From assembly GCA_028565635.1 (NCBI GenBank), contig JAOXYB010041506.1, positions 1 through 12,946 of the forward strand: a stretch of 12,946 bases of DNA, read 5' to 3'. The DNA comes from Phoronis ovalis. Taxonomy: Eukaryota > Phoronida > Phoronidae. Made by a program: the position numbers and the translations under genes. Positions 9,201-12,946 of this stretch are shown one piece after another. The notes under the pieces were generated by a model, which was given only the letters and a program-made list of their open reading frames with translations, did no database searches and was not told the DNA's origin. Each line of letters starts with the position of its first letter. Position 1 is the stretch's first letter.

Positions 9201-9819
9201 TTTTGTTGTATAATGCTGAAATCTGGGGCTTCGAGCACAGAGAGATTATCGAGTAAGTTCAAATAACATAAGTATATCTTGCAAGTTGGTTTCAAAGCAT
9301 TTAGTATTGCTGCCTTGGGGGATTGCCTTTAAAAGTGTTGACTAATATAAACAGTACATCAAATTATGGATTAAATTAACGCGCATGGATATCTCTAGAT
9401 ACTTTACGGCAGCTTATGACATGTTGCAGAAGCTTGAATGATGCAAGTAGAATGACCTGGTGCAGTAAAATAAATTAGCACTTCCTAAATCAAACGAATC
9501 TAGTATTGTATGGTTGCAACAATCATTTGGTCATGTCTGTGTTTTTAATTCAGGAACAACATAATACTATACGAAACAACATTATTAAAATCAATTGCTA
9601 CGCGCAATAGTCTATCTTAGCTCGTATTTAACAATGCTGAGATATATTAACTATCTTACATACTCCCAATAACCAGTAGCCATCACGATCCTCTGGTATG
9701 TTCGTCTTTGCTGCAAGTACTTTTGCATTCCACCATAACCTCACAACCATAAGTAAACCATAAACAAAAACTCCCACCACCGATGTCCATAAAACCATCA
9801 AATACTTCATTTCTATCAT
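18..9819 (-). CDS. Cytochrome P450, CYP4-family-like (nine exons, 3' end outside window)
   Basis: This is the span of a spliced gene; its exons are listed separately. P450s of the CYP4 clan are ER-anchored haem monooxygenases that use electrons from NADPH-P450 reductase, often to omega-hydroxylate fatty acids or eicosanoids; the substrate here is unknown. The nine exons join in frame (intron phases 0,1,0,2,2,0,1,2,0) to about 418 residues without a stop. Visible landmarks are a hydrophobic anchor at residues 6-26, GYWLLG at 47-52, C-helix W131xxxR135 followed by RLLTPAFH, SYESGCQ near 195-201, the CYP4-typical DFLEILL and RDEDGNGLSDKEIRDEV, I-helix AAGYETT (310-316) and K-helix E368SLR371. 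CYP4 proteins are usually about 500 residues and reach the EDPM motif near 415, so the order and spacing fit. The haem-binding FxxGxxxCxG lies beyond the left edge. CYP4 family is secure; the subfamily (4F-, 4V- or invertebrate-specific) is not. Confidence 0.95.
762..987. repeat. GC-rich 'CTCGCTGCTCGCACTTAA' module, copy 1
   Basis: This is a dispersed repeat whose second copy lies at 3298-3507 in intron 7. Both begin with a GGTACC-containing G/C cluster. They then carry several copies of the core CAATGCTCGCTGCTCGCACT with TTAACA after it, alternating with A-rich tracts such as AACAACCAAAAAAAA. They end at a C-rich stretch followed by AGCC. The two copies align over nearly the whole length with small indels. 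No coding capacity is convincing. It probably derives from a non-autonomous mobile element; its class is unknown. Confidence 0.75.
1297..1772. mobile_element. Non-autonomous DNA transposon (MITE-like) with 68-nt inverted arms
   Basis: The arms at 1297-1364 and 1705-1772 are reverse complements with about a dozen differences. Both contain AGTGTTCCGTACC and ACGTCTGGG, and their inner ends both read TTAACCATAGT. The outer ends read CAGTCTGAA and CCAGTCTGAA. The flanking 8-mers are GCATAAAT (1289-1296) and GTATAAAT (1773-1780), differing by one base, as expected for an aged 8-bp target duplication of the hAT type. The 340-bp interior has no transposase. Assignment to hAT is an inference from duplication length; the inverted arms themselves are plain in the sequence. 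Confidence 0.8.
1962..2015. repeat. Exact 22-bp direct repeat, self-complementary ends
   Basis: A 22-mer beginning TAGCCACGTATAAACATG occurs identically at 1962-1983 and 1994-2015, 10 bp apart. Each copy begins TAGCCA and ends TGGCTA, so each can also form a small hairpin. It lies in intron 8, 75-128 bp downstream of the exon 8 donor. It has no known function; a local duplication is the simplest explanation. Confidence 0.85.
2090..2213 (-). CDS. P450 exon 8: I-helix oxygen-activation motif and J-helix
   Basis: This completes Gly312 and encodes residues 313-352 plus two bases. It starts YETTASSISWTLYAMAENLE, giving the I-helix motif AGYETT. This fits the P450 pattern (A/G)Gx(D/E)T(T/S), with Glu314-Thr315 as the acid-alcohol pair for oxygen activation. 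It continues with CQEKVQRELDEILGKRSEIT, the J-helix segment. The acceptor TTGTAG ends at 2214. The donor GTGATT starts at 2089, phase 2, and joins to exon 9 as Trp353 (ITW-DDL, the family's 'eWdDL'). Confidence 0.93.
2932..3297. repeat. G-rich direct repeats (TTCAAAAGGGGGTGCGTTA)
   Basis: The unit TTCAAAAGGGGGTGCGTTA or close variants starts near 2933, 3124, 3156, 3177, 3201 and 3244, and a truncated form near 3291 runs into the adjoining module. After the isolated first copy, the spacing is irregular (about 22-47 bp). The fragment at 3023-3052 (CTGCCAGAAAAAATTGACAA and following A-tract) matches the interior of the intron 8 module (861-890). So this block and the module probably belong to one composite element. 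Confidence 0.75.
3298..3507. repeat. GC-rich 'CTCGCTGCTCGCACTTAA' module, copy 2
   Basis: This is the second copy of the module described at 762-987, in the same orientation. It retains the cleaner core CAATGCTCGCTGCTCGCACT at three sites and ends in CGCGCCCCCCGCCCCACAGCC. Unlike copy 1, it is preceded directly by the G-rich direct repeats. A minus-strand open frame across it arises from low-complexity A-tracts read as Phe runs and is not taken as a gene. Confidence 0.75.
3729..3795 (+). mobile_element. tRNA-derived SINE head (A box and B box)
   Basis: TGGCTTAGTGG at 3736-3746 matches the RNA polymerase III A box (TRGYNNARNNG). GGTTCAAGTTT at 3781-3791 approximates the B box (GGTTCGANTCC), at a spacing normal for tRNA genes. 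The flanks cannot form an acceptor stem (GTCTTTG is not complementary to the 3' side), and the T-loop is mutated. It is therefore a tRNA-derived SINE or decayed tRNA relic, not a working tRNA. It lies antisense to the P450 gene. Its 3' boundary is not visible. Confidence 0.6.
3983..4014. repeat. Degenerate telomere-like hexamer run
   Basis: The run CTAACCCTATCCTAACTCTA followed by ACCTAATCCTAA is made of imperfect CCCTAA units, the complement of the animal telomere TTAGGG. A further CTAACCCTA lies at 4041-4049. It is short and imperfect, so it is best seen as a decayed microsatellite in an intron rather than a telomere. Confidence 0.55.
4296..4431 (-). CDS. P450 exon 7: H-helix to start of I-helix
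   Basis: This encodes residues 267-311 plus one base. A variable charged start (ETNADVHQQKTK) leads into LDFLEILLSSRDEDGNGLSD and KEIRDEVNTFMAA, the most diagnostic CYP4 segment. The usual ending FMFEG appears here as FMAAG, so the glutamate that binds haem covalently in many CYP4 enzymes is Ala311. The acceptor is TTGAAAG ending at 4432, with a weak pyrimidine tract, and the donor is GTAAGA at 4295-4290 (phase 1). The exon is fully open and gives a perfect frame with both neighbours. Confidence 0.93.
4432..4948 (-). other. Intron 6, no distinct feature
   Basis: This 517-bp AT-rich intron has donor GTAAGA and acceptor TTGAAAG. No repeat, RNA gene or coding segment was recognised in it. Confidence 0.88.
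4949..5072 (-). CDS. P450 exon 6: F-G loop and G-helix
   Basis: This completes Arg225 and encodes residues 226-266. It reads RPWHYFDFIYGLSREGRKFK, then KNRNFAWKVADKVIQKRKQSL. This is the CYP4 'pll..DfiY.Ltp.GrrF..ac..vH..a..vI..Rk..L' block. The family's usual 'vH' appears as 'AW' here. The acceptor TTTCTAG ends at 5073 and the donor GTAAGA starts at 4948 (phase 0). Confidence 0.93.
5073..5410 (-). other. Intron 5, with GT microsatellite
   Basis: This is a 338-bp intron with donor GTAGAT and acceptor TTTCTAG. An interrupted GT-rich microsatellite occupies 5108-5156. The overlapping plus-strand open frames that run through it consist of Cys-Val runs from the GT repeat and are not genes. Confidence 0.88.
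5108..5156. repeat. Interrupted (GT)n microsatellite
   Basis: A run of GT dinucleotides on the plus strand is interrupted by CGTGTACAGTATGTGG and resumes as GTGTGTGTGGGTGTACGTAC. It lies inside intron 5. Confidence 0.9.
5411..5473 (-). CDS. P450 exon 5: short F-helix exon
   Basis: This is a 63-nt exon that completes Gly204 and encodes residues 205-224 plus two bases. The peptide MGHPYVKAVEEMLTAIAVRI matches the CYP4 'hpYvkAV.el…i..R' segment near the F-helix, part of the substrate-access channel. The acceptor TTTCAG ends at 5474 behind a good pyrimidine tract, and the donor GTAGAT starts at 5410. It is flanked by the two shortest introns of the gene (345 and 338 bp). Confidence 0.9.
5474..5818 (-). 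other. Intron 4, no distinct feature
   Basis: This 345-bp AT-rich intron has a weak donor (GTTGGT) required by frame and a strong acceptor (TTGTTTCAG). Nothing else was recognised in it. Confidence 0.82.
5819..5943 (-). CDS. P450 exon 4: D-E helix region
   Basis: This encodes residues 163-203 plus two bases: TKIATLSDSDQSMEVFKYVS, then LCTLDVLLRC and SYESGCQEE. It corresponds to the CYP4 pattern 'Fe.vslmTLDsllkCafSyeSnCQ'. The acceptor TTTCAG ends at 5944. The frame requires the donor GTTGGT at 5818-5813, which is a poor match to consensus. A better-looking GTATAT lies 4 nt downstream but would shift exon 5 out of frame into a stop within ten codons. No other exon 5 acceptor rescues that frame. 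The exon itself is certain; the exact 3' end rests on frame logic. Confidence 0.88.
6179..6376. repeat. Three degenerate CCTTATTCGAGTG hairpin repeats
   Basis: Related stretches occur at 6179-6212, 6290-6329 and 6349-6376. Their apparent consensus is CCTTATTCGAGTG, a few bases, then TCTCGAATAAGG and an A-rich tail. CCTTATTCGAG and CTCGAATAAGG are complementary, so each unit is a short foldback. The copies are diverged and unequally spaced. Origin is unknown; it may be an old MITE cluster. Confidence 0.55.
6983..7084. repeat. 34-bp tandem repeat, three copies
   Basis: A 34-bp unit beginning AAAGAATTGTATCAACTTTA occurs three times head to tail. The first two copies are identical and the third differs by one base (G to C in GAATTGTATC). 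The near-identity indicates recent duplication within intron 3, and the locus may be length-polymorphic. Confidence 0.95.
7290..7471 (-). CDS. P450 exon 3: B'-C region with C-helix WxxxR
   Basis: This completes the split Asp102 and encodes residues 103-162. The peptide contains YYRYMKTYMGEGLVTSSGD, then RWARNRRLLTPAFHLTALK, a nearly canonical CYP4 C-helix. W131 and R135 occupy the WxxxR positions that contact the haem propionates. It ends METNNTCCSILL, matching the D-helix segment that begins the 'N…ILL.K' pattern of the family. The acceptor is TTTAG ending at 7472 and the donor GTAAAT starts at 7289, phase 0. Joining to exon 4 gives a seamless ILL-TKIATL. Confidence 0.93.
7472..8632 (-). other. 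Intron 2
   Basis: This is a 1,161-bp intron with a strong GTGAGT donor. It holds a TA microsatellite at 8449-8465, a weak inverted pair near 7552-7570 and 7674-7692 (GTACTTTGTC against GACAAAGTGTAC), and the palindrome GTAGGCCTAC near 8395. No coding segment is needed here because exons 2 and 3 join exactly. Confidence 0.88.
8449..8465. repeat. (TA)8 microsatellite
   Basis: A short pure TA run in intron 2. Confidence 0.9.
8633..8780 (-). CDS. P450 exon 2: A-helix and beta-1 region
   Basis: This encodes residues 53-101 plus one base. The peptide begins LPKNNEAGLTYIRERIKKFP and continues through WIGPFL and VVACHPKTIKCLLKTA. It corresponds to the CYP4 stretch in which the A-helix is followed by the beta-1 strands and the B-helix ('CHP…K.LL'). 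The donor is GTGAGT at 8632-8627, phase 1. The acceptor chosen is TGCAG ending at 8781. A second AG ends at 8801; used together with the GTAAGA donor of exon 1, it would also stay in frame and would add eight residues. The choice affects only the loop between WLLG and LPKNN. Family spacing lies between the two versions, so I cannot decide. Confidence 0.88.
8781..9663 (-). other. Intron 1, no distinct feature
   Basis: This is an 883-bp intron; its ends may instead be 8801 and 9659 (see exons 1 and 2). It is AT-rich. Short plus-strand open frames between 8881 and 9256 have no recognisable protein features. Confidence 0.75.
9664..9819 (-). CDS. P450 exon 1: membrane anchor and WLLG motif
   Basis: This encodes residues 1-52. 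It starts with ATG at 9819, the first in-frame ATG after an upstream stop (TAA at 9846-9844). The open frame extends a little further to a GTG at 9825, but that is not a plausible eukaryotic start. Further ATGs at 9810 and 9798 could also serve. Residues 6-26 form a strongly hydrophobic segment ending in RLWW, the usual P450 signal anchor. The following hinge has a single proline (NIPEDRDG) instead of the common proline-rich PPGP stretch, then GYWLLG, equivalent to the CYP4 WLLGH motif. The donor GTATGT at 9663-9658 keeps frame with the proximal exon 2 acceptor. A second donor, GTAAGA, starts 4 nt further on and would pair with a different acceptor (see exon 2). Confidence 0.75.
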
Positions 9820-10130
9820 ATTCACTATAAAAACATTAAAATGTTATTGCAACCAGAACTTAATCCGCCATTATTGTTAGAAAATGTTCTGATAAATACT
9901 GTACAATGAGTTTCGACCTACACGATACTTCGTATGGATTCTAGCAGCTAAGCAAGGGAAACGGACAATGTTCCCAGAATATTCTTATGCTTTTAACGTT
10001 TGTGTACAGGCTAAATACAGGCTTGGTAACATGGGCAGGGGTCATTGGTCATTGTTATTTAAAGTGACTTTATAGATGTGGTGTCCTAAAGCGTATTTTC
10101 GTTTTAGAAATCATTAGCTTACCTTGGATC
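9820..10130 (-). promoter_or_regulatory. Presumed 5' UTR and proximal promoter region of the P450 gene
   Basis: This is the single-copy sequence between the P450 start codon and the satellite. On the minus strand, CTATAAAG at 10075-10068 resembles a TATA box about 250 bp before the ATG. A CCAAT pentamer lies at 10048-10044, but it is on the downstream side of the TATA-like site, which is not the usual order. No initiator can be fixed, and an untranslated first exon further upstream is possible. The assignment rests on position only. Confidence 0.35.
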
Positions 10131-11332
10131 TGGGAAATCATTTATTCTGATTGGTTAAATTGTATGTGGCGGCTTTTCATACCGCGCCAATGTTTTTGTA
10201 TTTTTCCTAACTGTGTATATTATACATATCAAAACATACCGCAGACATTTGCTTTCTTGGAAATCATTTATTCCATAATTAGTTAAGCTGTATTTAATTG
10301 GCTCTTAAGTCACATTGTGCCATTTTTTTGCATTATGCTCTAATTGCATGCATTATACCTAGCCTAACATGCCACAGACATTTGCTTTTCTGGAAAATCA
10401 TTTATTCTATTTAATTAAACTAAATTGGGCCTTTTACAATGCGCCAAGGTTTTGCATTCAGTATATTATACCTAGCTAAACACGACATAAGCATTCGCTT
10501 TTCTGCATGGGAAATCATTTATTCTAATTAGTTAAATTGTATGTGGCTGTTTATAATGCGCCAAGGTGTTTGCATTTTGTCTAATTGTTTACATTATATA
10601 TACCTAGCTTAAAACGCCATAAGGCATTTGCTTTTCTGGAAATTTATTCTAATTAGTTAATCTATATGTGGCTTTTTACTTTGCGCCAAGGTTTTGCATT
10701 ATGGTCTAATTGCATGTATCCTAGGTTATCATGACATTTTCTTTTCTGGAAAATCAATTATTCTAATTCGTTAAATTGTATTTGGCTTTTTATATTGCGC
10801 CAAGGTTTTTGTATTTTGTCTAATTGTGTATATTACACATAGCTAAACGTACCACCGAGATTTGCTTTTTTGGAAATCATTTATTCTAATTAAGTTGTAT
10901 TTTGCTTTTTACATTGCGCCAAGGATTTTACATTCTGTCTAATTAATTGTGTACATTGTACATAGCTTCGCACGCCCATAGACTGTTGCTGTCTGGGGAA
11001 TCATTTATTCTAATTGGTTAAATTGTAAGTGGCTTTTTATATTTGCCAAGGATTTTGTATTTTGTCTATAGTTGTGTTTATGGAAATCATTTATTCTAAT
11101 TAGTTAAACTGTATTTGGCTCTTTACCTTGCGCCAAAAGTTTCGCATTATGTTCTAATTGCATGCATTCTACCTAGCTTAATATGTCACAGACATTTGCT
11201 TTCTGGAAAATCATTTATTCTATATAATTAGTTATACTGTATTTGGCTTTTTACATTACGTCAAGTTTTTTGCATTATGTCTAATTGAGTATGATCTACC
11301 TAGCTTAACAATCCACAGACATTTGCATTTCT
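10131..11332. repeat. Satellite array, ten units of about 125 bp
   Basis: Ten head-to-tail units begin with GGAAATCATTTATTCTAATT near 10133, 10259, 10392, 10510, 10638, 10748, 10872, 10997, 11082 and 11205. Spacings run from 110 to 133 bp, except the eighth unit (85 bp), which lacks its last third. In order, each unit carries TTATTCTAATTAGTTAAA, TGGCTTTTTACATTGCGCCA, a GCATTNTGTCTAATTG stretch, CCTAGCTTAACATGCCAC and AGACATTTGCTTTTC. At least two sequence versions of the middle part alternate (TGCATGCATT and TGTGTATATT). The copies are clearly diverged, so the array is not recent. It lies about 300 bp upstream of the P450 start codon. Confidence 0.95.
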
Positions 11333-11706
11333 TTCTACGTACTTGAACGACTCGAACAATCTCAAAATAGCTTACTTTGTGATAACGATCCCCATTTGAT
11401 TTAAAATATGTTTTTTTCCTTCAATTAGCTGTACTTTAGAGGCAATTTCCTTGCATTTTATAAACCTCTACTGCAATGTCATTAAACAGTAAGATTCATG
11501 TACTTACCTTGTTAACAGATGGTTATATACTATCCTCGGTTTCTGCACGTATGCAAGTCGATACGTATAAAACAAGCTTTAATTTGTTGTTTTAAGTTAA
11601 TTAACCAGCATTTTAAGTAACTATAATGTATTTTTTAAACAGTCGTACTACGAGAACTAAGGGAGGCGGAGGGAAGAAGGCAGAAATGATACTATTGACC
11701 TAAATG
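11333..11706. other. Spacer interrupting the satellite, no gene seen
   Basis: This 374-bp non-repeat sequence separates the main satellite array from an isolated unit. It includes a purine-rich stretch at 11660-11683 (AGGGAGGCGGAGGGAAGAAG). It could be an insertion into the array or original flank. No target duplication or inverted ends were seen. Confidence 0.6.
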
Positions 11707-11844
11707 TCTAATTAGGTAAACTGTATGTGGCTTTTTACAATGTGCCAAGATTTTTGTATTCTGTCTAATTGTGTATATTATACATAGCTTAACATGCCAC
11801 AGACATTTGCTTTCTTGGAAATTATTTATTCTATTTAGTTAAAC
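11707..11844. repeat. Detached satellite unit
   Basis: Sequence from CTAATTAGGTAAACTGTATG to TTTAGTTAAAC is about 1.1 units of the same satellite. It enters partway through one unit and ends partway into the next. It is of the TGTGTATATTATACATAGC version and as similar to the main array as the array copies are to each other. Confidence 0.9.
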
Positions 11845-11924
11845 GGAAGCTAAATTAGGTGTAGATGAGAACAAATAAATTTCTATTTTATTGTATCCGT
11901 TTGTTTTCAGTCTTACCCCGGGGG

Positions 11925-12290
11925 CTACTGTCATCCAAAGTGGCTATATACATACGTGCCGCCCTATGGGGTATGTTTTCTCAGGGTTCCCGCTTGCAAC
12001 GAGGTATATATATTTCACCCCTGGACGCTCGCTACGGGGTATATTTGAGCTCACTGCTAACAAAGGGTCCCGAAAAACTAACAACGGGTCCCGAAAATCA
12101 TATTTGCTTACAATGAAGAGGTACGTTTCTTCCCATGGGTGTTACTAAAGGGGTATGTTTTAGCCATTTATCTGGCAATGAGGTATGTTTTAGCCATCTT
12201 AGCTTCTTGGACCACGGGGTATACTTTTTGCCATAGCTGTCTTGCAACGGTACAGGGTTTGAGAACATGCAGGGCCTCTCACCCTGTACC
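11925..12290. repeat. Degenerate repeat of about 35-bp units (ACGGGGTATGTTTT type)
   Basis: Units of roughly 20-36 bp share a start like ACGGGGTATGTTTTAGCCAT, with eroded forms ACGAGGTATATATATTTC, ACGGGGTATATTTG and ACCACGGGGTATAC. Two middle units instead share GGGTCCCGAAAA. About ten units are visible. Read on the minus strand, part of the block gives a repeating Trp-Leu-Lys-His-Thr-Pro-Leu pattern with a 10-12 residue period, but stops occur in the rest. It is best seen as a minisatellite, possibly derived from a coding repeat. Confidence 0.7.
12249..12290. repeat. 10-bp inverted repeat (GGTACAGGGT / ACCCTGTACC)
   Basis: Perfect arms at 12249-12258 and 12281-12290 enclose a 22-nt loop. 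They mark the right end of the 35-bp repeat block. Confidence 0.8.
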
Positions 12291-12740
12291 ATAAATTGAC
12301 CAAGTAGATTTTATTTGTGAGGCAGTTCTTGTACAATTCAAAAAAATATTTAGCCACTTGAAGACTACTTTTAAAATGTCTTAAAGTTTGATATGCTGAC
12401 TTAAAGTATCGCAGTAAAACCCGTCTGTGAATTTGTCTAAAAGTTGCCTCAAAAACTGAATCAAAAGCATTTATGCTTTTGATTCAGTTTTGATTCACTT
12501 ATAAGTGTAATAAACGTGCTTTGTAATCTTCCTGTTTCCTTTACTGTCTTACCGTTAATTTGATTTTTAGGGCAACTGTAGGACAGTTCAAAAATATTTC
12601 AAGTCTACTTTAAGTGTATTTCTAAGGTTTTATTGTATTACACTGATATATACTGATTTGTCGACGTTGTCATCAGATTTTGTATTATTTTAGCTATGTC
12701 TAGCATGCCTTTATACGGCATTAGAAATTAAAATATCTAA
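12291..12740. other. Intergenic AT-rich sequence with one strong palindrome
   Basis: No gene, RNA or transposon was recognised in this stretch, apart from the 40-nt palindrome at 12452-12491. Confidence 0.7.
12452..12491. repeat. 40-nt near-perfect palindrome
   Basis: Arms AAAACTGAATCAAAAGCAT (12452-12470) and its exact complement (12473-12491) are separated by only TT. The 19-bp stem is perfect. A partial repeat, TGATTCACTT, follows at once. It could form a cruciform or a hairpin RNA, but no transcription signal is evident. Confidence 0.95.
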
Positions 12741-12946
12741 TTAACCCTTTAAAGCCCAGGTGGCGATATATCGGCAGTACTTCTACATATTATAATTAAA
12801 TGAAAGTAATCATTTTGCATAAAATACGTTCGTGCTATGTAATGTTGAACCTTTCCCAGTTTGTGCTATCATCTAGCAAAGTTCATAGAGGTCATCTCCC
12901 CTGAACGCGCACGTGTTAAAGCTAAGCGCCTTTCTGTTTATTTGAA
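12741..12946. mobile_element. Possible end of a piggyBac-type element (partial)
   Basis: TTAACCCTTTAAAGCCCAGG at 12741-12760 resembles a TTAA target duplication followed by a terminal repeat beginning CCCTTT, the typical start of piggyBac elements. GGCGATATATCG, partly self-complementary, follows. The other end and any transposase would lie beyond the right edge, so this is a suggestion from one terminus only. Confidence 0.4.

Noticed and set aside
8881-9256. Two plus-strand open frames antisense to exon 2 and intron 1
   Set aside because: They have no recognisable domain or hydrophobic pattern, and they overlap a well-supported minus-strand gene.
9820-9825. An earlier start at the GTG codon at 9825
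   Set aside because: GTG is not a normal start in a eukaryotic nuclear gene. The ATG at 9819 is in frame and directly precedes the membrane anchor.
10131-11332. A CRISPR array or bacterial origin iterons
   Set aside because: Units are about 125 bp, diverged and contiguous without unique spacers, in clearly eukaryotic DNA.
1-12946. A new defence, toxin or biosynthetic system
   Set aside because: Reading both strands shows only one spliced P450 gene and repeats; no clustered genes or novel enzymatic module was found.

Overview
The window is AT-rich animal nuclear DNA. It carries one spliced gene on the minus strand, introns of 0.3-2.1 kb, microsatellites, tandem satellites and eroded transposon pieces. 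There are no bacterial-style gene clusters. The encoded protein and the repeat landscape suggest a marine invertebrate, perhaps a mollusc or another lophotrochozoan; the phylum is an inference and cannot be fixed from this window alone.

The gene is a CYP4-family-like cytochrome P450. Nine coding exons were reconstructed by reading the minus strand, checking splice sites and checking reading-frame continuity: exon 1 at 9664-9819, then 8633-8780, 7290-7471, 5819-5943, 5411-5473, 4949-5072, 4296-4431, 2090-2213 and 18-213. Together they give about 418 residues, from the N-terminal membrane anchor through the C-helix (WxxxR), the I-helix oxygen-activation motif (AGYETT) and the K-helix ExxR. The haem-cysteine loop and C-terminus, roughly 90 residues in this family, must lie beyond position 1. 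All exons are open and intact. The I-helix position that is glutamate in most CYP4 enzymes, where it links covalently to haem, is alanine here.

Introns: intron 8 (214-2089) holds a GC-rich repeat module and a 476-bp inverted-repeat element flanked by near-identical 8-mers. Intron 7 (2214-4295) holds a second copy of that module, a run of G-rich direct repeats, a tRNA-derived SINE head and a degenerate telomere-like stretch. Intron 5 holds a GT microsatellite. Intron 3 holds a perfect triplicated 34-mer and a set of degenerate hairpin repeats. Intron 2 has a TA microsatellite. Introns 1, 4 and 6 show nothing notable.

Upstream of the gene (above 9819) there is about 300 bp of single-copy flank, then a ten-copy satellite of roughly 125-bp units (10131-11332), an unrelated 375-bp spacer, and one more unit. 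After that come a degenerate repeat with a ~35-bp unit (11925-12290), a 40-nt palindrome, and what looks like the end of a piggyBac-type element running off the right edge. No second gene was found. I found no convincing new biological system: the most notable points are the P450's missing haem-linking glutamate, its paired alternative splice sites, and the satellite beside its 5' end.
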